A DNA stretch of 34,696 nt from Betaproteobacteria bacterium (GTDB lineage Bacteria; Pseudomonadota; Gammaproteobacteria; Burkholderiales; SG8-39), in contig VBCJ01000004.1 of the NCBI GenBank assembly GCA_005884335.1, positions 480 through 35,175 on the forward strand, given 5' to 3'. Under the pieces are notes generated by a model. The model saw only the letters and a list, made by a program, of their open reading frames with translations. It searched no databases and had not been told where the DNA came from. Both the position numbers and the translations under genes were made by a program. This document shows positions 8,557 through 15,716 of the stretch, piece by piece. Positions within the stretch are counted from its first letter, which is position 1. Every line of letters starts with the position of its first letter.

Positions 8557-9575
8557 AGTCCGACCTCTCTGCGCACGAGCGCGGCCCCCGCGGCGAGGGC
8601 CTTCAGCTTGCCCAGCGCGACCTCGCGCGCGAGCGGCACCATGCCGCAGTTGGTGCAAGGATAGAGCCTTTCCGGCGGCACGAATCTCATTGCCGAGCGG
8701 ATCGTCGCCGCGACTTGCTCGGGCTTCTCGACGGTGTCGTTCGCGACGTCGATGGCGCCGACGAGGACGTCCTTGCCTTTGAGAAGCGCGAGCAACTCGA
8801 GCGGAACGTGCGAACTCGCGCACTCGAGCGAGACCTGGGCGATCTTCGATCGGGCGAGCAGAGGAAAGGTGGACTCGTATTGCCGCCACTCGGAGCCGAG
8901 GGTCTTCTTCCAGTCGATGTTCGCCTTGATTCCATAGCCATAGCAGATGTGCACCGCGGTCTTGCATTTAAGGCCCGCCGCGGCCGCTTCCAGCGCCGCT
9001 ATGCCCCAGGCGGCGACTTCGTCCATGTAGACGTTGAAGGCCGGCTCGTCGAACTGGATCACGTCGGCGCCGGCCCGCTCGAGCTCGCTCGCCTCCTGGT
9101 TGAGGATCGCTGCGAATTCGCGCGCGAGCTTCTCGCGGTTGCGGTAGTGGTTGTCGTAGAGCGTGTCCACCATCGTCATCGGACCGGGGAGGGAGAGCTT
9201 GATCGGGCGCTTCGTCTGCCCCCGGAGGAAGCGAAGGTCCTCGACGAACACCGGTTTGCCGCGCCCCACGGGTCCCACCACCACCGGCACGTCCGCGTCG
9301 TAGCGATTGCGGATGCGCACGGTGCGCCTGTGCTCGAAATCGACGCCCTTCAAGCTCTCGATGAACGTCGTAACGAAGTGCCTTCGTGTCTGCTCGCCGT
9401 CTGTGACGATATCGATGCCTGCGGCTTCCTGGTCGGCGAGCAGCAGGCGCATGGCATCGCGCTTGCCTTCCTCGAGGAGATCCCCTTCGAGGAGCCACGG
9501 CGCCCAGAGCTTTTTCGGCTCGGCGAGCCAGCCCGGCTTGGGAAGACTGCCGGCGATGGTAGTTTGCAGCAGCAA
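8553..9575 (-). CDS. MetE-core methionine synthase, MesD-like
   Basis: A 340-residue stand-alone MetE catalytic domain. Zinc ligands are visible as His209 and Cys211 in AVHICYGYG, Glu251 in SLECASSHV and Cys310 in YPCTNCGM. The segments TAGSLPKP-like start, EQTRRHFVTTFIE, WKKTLGSEWRQYE and YPCTNCGM closely resemble, from memory, the MesD class of core methionine synthases. MesD is reported to need the partner MesX (DUF1852) and oxygen, and not to use folate as methyl donor. No MesX-like gene is present in this window. The likely start is TTG at 9575, as no ATG precedes the conserved N-terminus. It follows the LigB-type dioxygenase by four bases and overlaps the phosphatase start by ATGA. Methyl transfer to homocysteine is likely; the donor is unknown. 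Confidence 0.87.
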   Translation of the reverse strand: MLLQTTIAGSLPKPGWLAEPKKLWAPWLLEGDLLEEGKRDAMRLLLADQEAAGIDIVTDGEQTRRHFVTTFIESLKGVDFEHRRTVRIRNRYDADVPVVVGPVGRGKPVFVEDLRFLRGQTKRPIKLSLPGPMTMVDTLYDNHYRNREKLAREFAAILNQEASELERAGADVIQFDEPAFNVYMDEVAAWGIAALEAAAAGLKCKTAVHICYGYGIKANIDWKKTLGSEWRQYESTFPLLARSKIAQVSLECASSHVPLELLALLKGKDVLVGAIDVANDTVEKPEQVAATIRSAMRFVPPERLYPCTNCGMVPLAREVALGKLKALAAGAALVRREVGL

Positions 9576-9579
9576 GGGC

Positions 9580-10416
9580 CTACGCGCGCGAAGCGACGTC
9601 CCACGAAGCGAAGCCGCAGCCGACGTACACCTCGGGACAGTTGCAGTAGCCGATCAGCTCGAAGCCACGCTTGCCTGCGGCACCGTGTGCCGCGACCCAA
9701 TTGCGGATCTCGGCCGCGCCGTTACCGATGGTGGGCAGGCGCTCGTTCAGGAAGTCGATCAAAGGGCGCTCGTCGCCCTTCTCGAAGTGGCGGATGCATT
9801 CCCGGTCGAACGGCTCGTCGATTTCGCCCATCGTGGGCTCCCCGATCGAGTGGCTCAGGCCCCCGGTGGCGAGGAGCGCCACGCGGATGTCTTCGGGGTA
9901 GGTGCGCACGGCTTCGGCGAGCATCGTTCCCCATTGCAGGCAGCGCCGCACGCTCGGATACGGCGGCTCCAGATCGTTGATGATGATGGGGACGATGGGC
10001 GGCAGCGGGTCGAGCCCGCCCCTCCACAGCGGAATGCAGAAGCCGTGGTCGAGTGTCAGGTGGTGCGACACCGAGGGCTCGAAGTCGCGCTCGAGCGCGG
10101 TTTGCAGGATGTGATTCGCGAGCTTCGGATGTCCGGCGATCTTCTTGAAGGGGCAGTCCTTCATCCACGGCTCGGCGGGGCCTTCGTGCTCCTCGCCCAT
10201 GCCGACGCAGATGCTCGGAAGGTTGTTGATGAAGAAATTCACCCAGTGGTCGGGGGCGATCTCGATCAGCACGTCGGGCTTGGCGGCCTTGATGCGTCTG
10301 CCGAGCTCGGTCAGCGAGCTCGTGAGTTCCCGCTGATTCGCCGGTTTGACGTCTTTCCAGCCGCGGATGATGAGCGGGGCATGACTCGAGGCGAACACTC
10401 CGGCCAGCTTAGCCAT
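9580..10416 (-). CDS. LigB-type extradiol dioxygenase catalytic subunit
   Basis: A 278-residue class III extradiol dioxygenase (protocatechuate 4,5-dioxygenase beta-like). Fe(II) ligands and active-site residues are suggested by FASSHAP (His12), APDHWVNFF (His57), LTLDHGFCIPL (candidate catalytic His) and LLATGGLSHSIGEP. It is preceded by an overlapping LigA-like small-subunit gene (8-base overlap), so the two likely form an alpha-beta enzyme that cleaves a dihydroxylated aromatic ring with O2. The MetE-core gene starts four bases downstream. The same LigB-then-MetE order occurs at 534-2721 with a different LigB subtype, which argues that the association is functional. The substrate is unknown; protocatechuate or an O-methylated relative is a guess. 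Confidence 0.9.
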   Translation of the reverse strand: MAKLAGVFASSHAPLIIRGWKDVKPANQRELTSSLTELGRRIKAAKPDVLIEIAPDHWVNFFINNLPSICVGMGEEHEGPAEPWMKDCPFKKIAGHPKLANHILQTALERDFEPSVSHHLTLDHGFCIPLWRGGLDPLPPIVPIIINDLEPPYPSVRRCLQWGTMLAEAVRTYPEDIRVALLATGGLSHSIGEPTMGEIDEPFDRECIRHFEKGDERPLIDFLNERLPTIGNGAAEIRNWVAAHGAAGKRGFELIGYCNCPEVYVGCGFASWDVASRA

Positions 10417-10690
10417 GGCTCGATCTCGCCGCGGCGTCGGCCCCGGCGGTTCTCACTTTTTTCAGGAAATCCGCTTCGGACATTCCGGAGACCACGAAAT
10501 AGAACCGGAGCAGGTAAGGGTTGACTCGCGACGCGAGGAAGGCTACGTCGTCGCGCTCGACCGCGGTCCGCACTTCGGGCTTCAGCGGATAGCGGTCGAG
10601 AATCTTCTTCCGGTTGGCGCGGTACTCGTCGCCGAGCACCGGGGAGCTCTGAAGATCGAAGAAGAGCTTGCTCAGCCAATAGTCTCTCAT
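10409..10690 (-). CDS. LigA-like small subunit of an extradiol dioxygenase
   Basis: A 93-residue protein resembling the LigA (protocatechuate 4,5-dioxygenase alpha) domain: helical, no membrane segment, with the pattern SKLFFDLQSSP, then R-NRKKILDRYPL and VNPYLLRFYF. LigA covers the active site of LigB in the known alpha2-beta2 enzyme. It overlaps the LigB start by eight bases, which fits a two-subunit enzyme. The ATG at 10690 has no ribosome-binding site and is buried in a small inverted repeat (see the regulatory entry), so its translation may depend on the upstream pcm gene. The fold call is moderately strong, based on the pattern and on adjacency to LigB. Confidence 0.82.
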   Translation of the reverse strand: MRDYWLSKLFFDLQSSPVLGDEYRANRKKILDRYPLKPEVRTAVERDDVAFLASRVNPYLLRFYFVVSGMSEADFLKKVRTAGADAAARSSHG

Positions 10691-10707
10691 GGCGCTATTT
10701 TGCCATG
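10688..10707 (-). promoter_or_regulatory. Inverted repeat over the ligA-like start with a three-codon mini-ORF
   Basis: CATGGC and GCCATG form a 6-bp stem around an 8-base loop. Read on the minus strand, the upstream arm contains ATG GCA AAA TAG, a three-codon open frame, and the downstream arm contains the ATG of the ligA-like gene. There is no Shine-Dalgarno sequence. The arrangement could hide the start codon or pass ribosomes on from pcm, or it may be chance. Confidence 0.35.
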
Positions 10708-10716
10708 AGCGCGGCG

Positions 10717-11460
10717 CTACTGTTTCGTCCCCCGATCCCGGGTGAGAGGCACGAACCTCACCGGCAGGGTGCGCCTCGTCGTCGTGCGGCCGTCGGATTG
10801 TTTTTCCACGAGCAGGAGATGCTGCACGTCCGATGATCCGCCCACCGGGATCACCATTCGTCCGCCGGGCTTGAGCTGGTCGATCAGCGGCTGCGGTACC
10901 GCCGCGGGCGCCGCTGTGACGATGATGGCGTCGAAGGGCGCGGCGGCGGGCCAGCCTCCGTAGCCGTCGCCGATGCGCACGTCGACGTTCCGGTAACCCA
11001 GCTCGCCGAGAAGCTGCAACGCCCGTTTTCCGAGCGGCGCGACGATCTCGATCGTGTAGACTTTCGCGACGAGTTCAGCGAGCACCGCCGCCTGGTAACC
11101 CGAGCCCGTTCCGACCTCGAGCACGGTATCCGTCGGCTTGGGATCGAGCAAATCGGTCATCAGCGCGACGATGTAGGGCTGCGAGATCGTCTGGCCCTCG
11201 CCGATCGGCAGCGGGCGATTCTCGTAGGCGAGATTGTCCTGCGAGGCGGGGACGAAGCGGTGGCGCGGGACTTTCCCCATGGCCGCCATCACCGCGTCGC
11301 TGAATATCGGTCGCCCGGTTTCAGCGCCGGTTTCACGCGCCATCGCGGCTATTTCCGCGACCATTCGCGCGCGGGCCGCTGCGCGCTGATCCTGGGCGTC
11401 AGAGGGTTGGGAGTGGGTCACTGCGAGCAGGAAAAGCGCGGAGAGCAGGACGGCCGGCAT
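10717..11460 (-). CDS. pcm: Protein-L-isoaspartate O-methyltransferase, exported form
   Basis: A 247-residue Pcm-family enzyme, which uses S-adenosylmethionine to methylate L-isoaspartyl residues so that damaged proteins can be repaired. The SAM-binding motif is VLEVGTGSGYQAAVLAEL, and the substrate region includes NRPLPIGEGQTISQPYIVALM, both characteristic. The N-terminus MPAVLLSALFLLAVTHSQPSDAQ looks like a cleavable signal peptide, so a periplasmic location is predicted. That is odd for a SAM-dependent enzyme, although exported Pcm-like proteins are annotated in other proteobacteria. It starts 13 bases after livF and ends 26 bases before the ligA-like gene, so it is part of the same transcript. 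Its role in this operon is unclear. An internal start later in the ORF would give a cytosolic form. Confidence 0.9.
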   Translation of the reverse strand: MPAVLLSALFLLAVTHSQPSDAQDQRAAARARMVAEIAAMARETGAETGRPIFSDAVMAAMGKVPRHRFVPASQDNLAYENRPLPIGEGQTISQPYIVALMTDLLDPKPTDTVLEVGTGSGYQAAVLAELVAKVYTIEIVAPLGKRALQLLGELGYRNVDVRIGDGYGGWPAAAPFDAIIVTAAPAAVPQPLIDQLKPGGRMVIPVGGSSDVQHLLLVEKQSDGRTTTRRTLPVRFVPLTRDRGTKQ

Positions 11461-11473
11461 GGCGCGCCCGAGT

Positions 11474-12169
11474 TCAGGCGACCACCAGGGTGGTCAGGCG
11501 CTGCGGATCGGCAAGCAGATCCGCGCTCGGACCGCTGTAGGCGATGCGGCCGCGGTTGAGCACGAGCGCGCTTTGCGTGACTCCGAGTGCAACTTTGGCG
11601 TGCTGCTCGACCAGCACGACCGCAAGCGAGTCCTCGTTGATCAGGCGCTGCAAGGCCTGGAGCAGGACCTCGACGATGATGGGCGCGAGCCCTTCGAGAG
11701 GCTCGTCCATGAGCAGCAAGGTCGGGTTGCCCATCAGCGCTCGCCCGATCGCGAGCATCTGCTGCTCGCCGCCCGAGATCTGGTTGCCCCAGTGCCCGCG
11801 CCGCTCGGCGAGCTTCGGAAAGAGATCGTAGACGCGTGCCAGCGTCCAGCGGCCGGGGCGCGTGGCGACGGTGAGGTTCTCCTCGACCGAGAGGGAAGGG
11901 AAGATGTCGCGCGTCTGCGGCACGAGGCCCACGCCCAGCCGGCAGCGTTCGTAGACGGGCAGCCCCGCGATCGGCTTGCCTTGGTATTCGATGCTTCCCG
12001 CGTGAAAAGTCGTGTGACCCATGATGGTCGCGAGGAGCGTAGTCTTGCCGACGCCGTTCCGTCCCAGTACCGCAAGGGCGCCGCGCTCCGGCAGCTCGAA
12101 CGCGATGTCTTCGAGGACCACGGTTTCGCCGTAACCGGCGCGCACGTCGCGCAGGCTGAGCTCAGCCAT
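11474..12169 (-). CDS. livF: Branched-chain amino acid type ABC transporter ATP-binding protein LivF
   Basis: A 231-residue ABC ATPase of the LivF class. Walker A is GRNGVGKTT, the signature is QISGGEQQMLAIGRAL, Walker B is LLLMDEPLEGLAP, and the H-loop is LVEQHAKVAL. It energises uptake with LivG through the LivH/LivM channel at the inner membrane. It overlaps the end of livG by eight bases. The Liv class carries branched-chain amino acids but also urea, amides and aromatic acids, so the substrate is not fixed by the family. No LivK-type binding protein is in the operon; a Bug receptor is at its head. Confidence 0.94.
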   Translation of the reverse strand: MAELSLRDVRAGYGETVVLEDIAFELPERGALAVLGRNGVGKTTLLATIMGHTTFHAGSIEYQGKPIAGLPVYERCRLGVGLVPQTRDIFPSLSVEENLTVATRPGRWTLARVYDLFPKLAERRGHWGNQISGGEQQMLAIGRALMGNPTLLLMDEPLEGLAPIIVEVLLQALQRLINEDSLAVVLVEQHAKVALGVTQSALVLNRGRIAYSGPSADLLADPQRLTTLVVA

Positions 12170-12917
12170 GATGCTGCTCTCCGAGATAAACCTGATGCAC
12201 CCGCCGGTCTTTTGCGATCTCCTCCGGCGGCCCCTCGACCAGCACCTCGCCCTGCACCATGACGGTGATGCGCCGCGCGAAGCGAAACACGAGGTCCATG
12301 TCGTGCTCGATGATCAGGATGGCAATATGCTTGGGCAGATTGTCGAGCACTTGCAGGATGCGATGCGATTCGAGCGAGGGCACGCCCGCTGCCGGCTCGT
12401 CGAGCAGCAGAACGCGCGGTTTCAGCCCGAGCGCGATCGCGATCTCGACGAGGCGCTGCTTGCCGTAGGGCAGGTCGACGATGCGAACGCTCGCGTCCTC
12501 GGCGAGCCCGAGCGTGGCGAGCAGGTCCATGCTCTCGGCGCACACATCGGCATGTGTGCTTGCCGCACGCAGCATGCGCCGCGCGACGCCGCGGCGCTCC
12601 GCCACCGCCAGCGCCACGTTGTCGATCACGGCGAGGCGGCGGAACAGCGCATTGATCTGGAAGGTCCGGCCGAGCCCGCGCTTCACCCGCTTCGCCTGTC
12701 CCATGGCGGTGATGTCCTCCCCGCCCAGCACGATCCTGCCGGAGGACGGCGGCAGCGCCCCGGTGAGCATGTTGACGAAGGTGGTTTTTCCGGCGCCGTT
12801 CGGACCGATCAAGGCATGGCGTGCGCCGGTCTCCAGCCGGAAATTGATGTCGTCCGCCACGGTGAGCGCGCCGAAGCTCTTGCACAAGCCGCGCGTTTCG
12901 AGAGCGGCGGCGCTCAC
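12162..12917 (-). CDS. livG: Branched-chain amino acid type ABC transporter ATP-binding protein LivG
   Basis: A 251-residue ABC ATPase of the LivG class. Walker A is GPNGAGKTT, followed by the LivG-typical GLGRTFQINALF. The signature region reads DLPYGKQRLVEIAIAL, where the usual LSGG is YGKQ, as is common in LivG. Walker B is VLLLDEPAAGV and the H-loop is LIIEHDMDLV. The GTG at 12917 overlaps the livM stop as GTGA, a standard coupling signal; the frame continues upstream only as a shadow of livM. It pairs with LivF and is followed by it with an 8-base overlap. Confidence 0.93.
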   Translation of the reverse strand: MSAAALETRGLCKSFGALTVADDINFRLETGARHALIGPNGAGKTTFVNMLTGALPPSSGRIVLGGEDITAMGQAKRVKRGLGRTFQINALFRRLAVIDNVALAVAERRGVARRMLRAASTHADVCAESMDLLATLGLAEDASVRIVDLPYGKQRLVEIAIALGLKPRVLLLDEPAAGVPSLESHRILQVLDNLPKHIAILIIEHDMDLVFRFARRITVMVQGEVLVEGPPEEIAKDRRVHQVYLGEQHHG

Positions 12918-13798
12918 GGCCTGCCCCGCAGTTTCACGAGCGCCCCATCGAGGATGCCGAGGATACCACCGCGGGCGAACATCACCACGAGCACGAGCAT
13001 CGTCCCGATGCCGAAGTACCAGTACTCCGGAAATTGCTTGGCGAGAAAATCCTGCGCGATCAGATACACGACCGGCCCGACGAACGCGCCGTAGATGCGT
13101 CCGACTCCGCCCAGGATCAGCATCACCAGCAGCTCGCCGGCGGACTCGAAGGAGAGCACGTTCAGCCCGACGAACTGATTGGTCTGGGTGATCAGGCCTC
13201 CGGCGGCACCGGCGATCGTGGCCGAGAGCGTGTAGACCAGCACCAGGCGCCAATAGACCGGCGCGCCGATCGCGTGCATGCGCAGGCTGTTTTCGCGCAC
13301 CCCGGTGAGCGAAGTCCCGAACGGCGAATAGATCATTTTTCTCACCAGCCACCATCCGAGGAGCAGCACGAGAAGGCAATAGAGATAAGCGGTCTTGCCG
13401 AAGATATCGAACCTGAACAAGCCCAGAATGGGCGCAACGACGACGCCGGAAAGGCCGTCCGCGCCACCGGTGAGCGTGGTTGCCTTGTTGGCGATCTCCA
13501 GAAGAACGGAGGCCGCGCCGAGCTGCACCACTGGATCGCCGATTCCCGCTTTCGCGGCGAGGATCCCCGCGACGTAGGCGCCCAGGCCGAAATAGGCGCT
13601 GTGGCCGAGCGTGATGATTCCCGCATACCCGACGATCAGATCGAGCGACAGGGCGTAGAGAATGTAGATCAGGATTCGCGCCCCGAGGGAAAGATACTCG
13701 GGCAGCGCGAAGAAGGCCACGATGGCGACGATCCACGGAAGGGACTCGATCCAGCGGATGCGGGGATCCGCGCTGTAGCCTCCTGCGTGGGCGCTCAC
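12914..13798 (-). CDS. livM: Branched-chain amino acid type ABC transporter permease LivM
   Basis: A 294-residue inner-membrane permease with about eight to ten hydrophobic segments. The LivM signature is visible in LDLIVGYAGIITLGHSAYFGLGAYVAGILA, with further family matches at SLTGVRENSLRMHAIG and GGVGRIYGAFVGPVVY near the C-terminus. It forms the channel with LivH. The start is the GTG at 13798, which overlaps the livH stop by GTGA; the open frame runs further upstream but there encodes only an arginine-rich shadow of livH. The stop overlaps livG in the same way. Confidence 0.92.
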   Translation of the reverse strand: MSAHAGGYSADPRIRWIESLPWIVAIVAFFALPEYLSLGARILIYILYALSLDLIVGYAGIITLGHSAYFGLGAYVAGILAAKAGIGDPVVQLGAASVLLEIANKATTLTGGADGLSGVVVAPILGLFRFDIFGKTAYLYCLLVLLLGWWLVRKMIYSPFGTSLTGVRENSLRMHAIGAPVYWRLVLVYTLSATIAGAAGGLITQTNQFVGLNVLSFESAGELLVMLILGGVGRIYGAFVGPVVYLIAQDFLAKQFPEYWYFGIGTMLVLVVMFARGGILGILDGALVKLRGRP

Positions 13799-14670
13799 GC
13801 GTGCCGCCCGAACAGCCCGGAGGGCCGCCACAGCAGGATAGCGATCGTGGCAACGTAGATGGGGAAAGCGCCGTATTGCGGCAGCCAATACTTGCAAGCG
13901 GTGTCGGCGATTCCGATCAGGAGCGCCGCGACGAACGGCCCGCGCAGGCTTCCCAGGCCTCCCACCGAGACCACGACCAGAAAATACACGAGGTTTTCGA
14001 ACGGATAGGAAGGCTGGATCGCGATGATCTCCGCGCCGAGCCCGCCGCCGAGTCCCGCGAGTCCGCTGCCGAGCGCGAAGGTGAGCGTGAACAGGCGCTT
14101 GGTGTTGATTCCGACCGACTGCGCCATGGCGCGGTTGTCCACCGTGGCGCGTACCATGGCCCCCCAGCGCGTGCGCTCGACGCCGAACCACAAGAGCGCC
14201 ACCATGACCGCGCTGAAGACGATGATGAACACCCGGTAAGCCGGGAAATCGCGGCCGAGGAGCGGAAACTGGCCCTTCAGATAATCGGGCAGCGCGACCG
14301 GCTGCTGCAGCGTTCCGTAGATGAAGCGCGCGACGGCGACCGCGATGAAGATCAGGCCGATGGTGAAGAGCACCTGCTCGAGGTCGCTCGCTGCATAGAG
14401 TCTCGAGTACAGGAGCCGCTCGAGGACCACGCTGGCGGCCGCAACAAAAGCGAAGGCGAGCACGAGCGCCAGCGGAAAGGGCACGCCGAAGCGCGAGATC
14501 GCAGTGGTCAGGACGTAACCGCCCGCCATGGCGAACACTCCATGCGCGAGGTTGGCGAAGCCCATCAGGCCCATGGTGACCGACAAGCCGACCGAGATCA
14601 CGTACAGGATCATGCCCAGGGCGGCGCCGTGAAAGGCGACGCTGACGAGCGATGCGAAGAAAGCCTCCAA
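13795..14670 (-). CDS. livH: Branched-chain amino acid type ABC transporter permease LivH
   Basis: A 291-residue inner-membrane permease of the LivH class with about eight hydrophobic segments. The family signature GLMGFANLAHGVFAMAGGY is near residue 35, and RATVDNRAMAQSVGIN and GGLGSLRGPFVAALLIG appear later. The start is a TTG at 14670, supported by a strong GGGAGGG ribosome-binding site five bases upstream and by the absence of an ATG before the first membrane segment. It lies 21 bases after the Bug receptor gene and overlaps livM by GTGA. With LivM, LivG and LivF it makes a complete importer that lacks only a LivK-type binding protein. Confidence 0.93.
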   Translation of the reverse strand: MEAFFASLVSVAFHGAALGMILYVISVGLSVTMGLMGFANLAHGVFAMAGGYVLTTAISRFGVPFPLALVLAFAFVAAASVVLERLLYSRLYAASDLEQVLFTIGLIFIAVAVARFIYGTLQQPVALPDYLKGQFPLLGRDFPAYRVFIIVFSAVMVALLWFGVERTRWGAMVRATVDNRAMAQSVGINTKRLFTLTFALGSGLAGLGGGLGAEIIAIQPSYPFENLVYFLVVVSVGGLGSLRGPFVAALLIGIADTACKYWLPQYGAFPIYVATIAILLWRPSGLFGRHA

Positions 14671-14691
14671 ACGTCCCTCCCGGGTTTGCGG

Positions 14692-15657
14692 CTAATCCAC
14701 CTTGACGCCGACGTCTCTCACCAGCTTTCCGTACTTCTCGTAATCGCGCCGGATCAAGGCCGCGAATTCCGCAGCCGTGGTCACGTAGGCCTCGAGTCCC
14801 CCCGCGGCGTTGAGCCTGCTCCTTGTTTCAGTCTCGGCGAGCACCTTGTTGACCTCGGCGTGGAGCTTGGCGAGCACGGCTTCGGGCGTTCCTGCGGCCG
14901 CAAACAAGCCCAGCCAGATCGTGACCTCGTAGCCGGGGTAGAACTCGGAAATGGTCGGCAAGTCGGGAAAGAGCGCCGAGCGCTGCGAGCCCGTCACCGC
15001 AAGGGCACGCAGCCTGCCCGCCTTGATCTGAGGAGCGCTCGAGGTGCCGGAAAACATCGCGGCCACCTCGCCTGCGACGGTTGCCGTTGCGGCAGGAGTG
15101 CCACCCTTGTAAGGCACGTGTATGAGGTCGATGCTCGCGCGCTGCTTGAGCATTTCCATGGCCAGCTGGTGGATGCTGCCGTTGCCCCCCGAGGCGTACG
15201 CGAGCGGCGGGCGGGCTTGGCGCGCGTGCTCGACGAATTCTCTGAAATTCTTGACCGGAACGGAAGGGTTGACGGACAGCACCCATTGATTCGATACGAC
15301 CGATGCAACCGGCGCAAGGTCTTTGAGGGGATCCGTCTGCATCTCCTTGTACAAATGCGGGTTGATGGTGATCATGCTGTCGGCGAGCAGCGCCAGCGTG
15401 TAGCCATCGGGGGTGGAGTTTGCGACGAGATCCATCGCGATGTTGCCGTTCGAGCCCGGTCGGTTTTCCACGACCACCGGCTGGCCGGCCCACTCGGAGA
15501 GCCGCTGTCCGATGACCCGCGCCGAAATATCGGGTGCGCCCCCCGGCGGAATCGGCACGATCAGCTTGATCGGCCGCAATGGGTATTGCGCCCACGAAGC
15601 GACCGAGAACAAGGCCGCGAATGCGAGCGCAGTGAAACGCCTGGGAGCTGTCCTCAT
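14692..15657 (-). CDS. Bug/TctC family periplasmic substrate-binding protein
   Basis: A complete 321-residue Bug receptor. The signal peptide MRTAPRRFTALAFAALFSVASWAQ is followed by YPLRPIKLIVPIPPGG, the standard Bug N-terminus. Other hallmarks are VVVENRPGSNGNIAMDLVA, HVPYKGGTPA and LPTISEFYPGYEV. It binds a small, usually carboxylated ligand in the periplasm. It is the first gene of the long minus-strand run, directly upstream of livH. Bug receptors normally serve TctAB-type transporters, so its placement where LivK would be expected is unusual. It may deliver substrate to the Liv permease or act as a sensor; neither is shown. It is related to, but clearly different from, the truncated Bug protein at 1-531. 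Confidence 0.95.
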   Translation of the reverse strand: MRTAPRRFTALAFAALFSVASWAQYPLRPIKLIVPIPPGGAPDISARVIGQRLSEWAGQPVVVENRPGSNGNIAMDLVANSTPDGYTLALLADSMITINPHLYKEMQTDPLKDLAPVASVVSNQWVLSVNPSVPVKNFREFVEHARQARPPLAYASGGNGSIHQLAMEMLKQRASIDLIHVPYKGGTPAATATVAGEVAAMFSGTSSAPQIKAGRLRALAVTGSQRSALFPDLPTISEFYPGYEVTIWLGLFAAAGTPEAVLAKLHAEVNKVLAETETRSRLNAAGGLEAYVTTAAEFAALIRRDYEKYGKLVRDVGVKVD

Positions 15658-15684
15658 GCTGTCTCCTCAATGTCCAGCCTGCGA

Positions 15685-15693
15685 TGCTATGAT
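15685..15693 (+). promoter_or_regulatory. Possible extended -10 promoter for the cfa gene
   Basis: TGC followed by TATGAT forms an extended -10 element 23 bases before the cfa start codon, within the 59-base divergent gap to the Bug receptor gene. I see no good -35 hexamer, which extended -10 promoters can do without. Confidence 0.35.
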
Positions 15694-15716
15694 ATTCGAC
15701 GCCCCGGTAAAACGAC

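Noticed and set aside
12918..13853. Open frame extending livG upstream through livM
   Set aside because: The extra part is an arginine-rich shadow of livM. The GTG at 12917 with a GTGA overlap is a better start.
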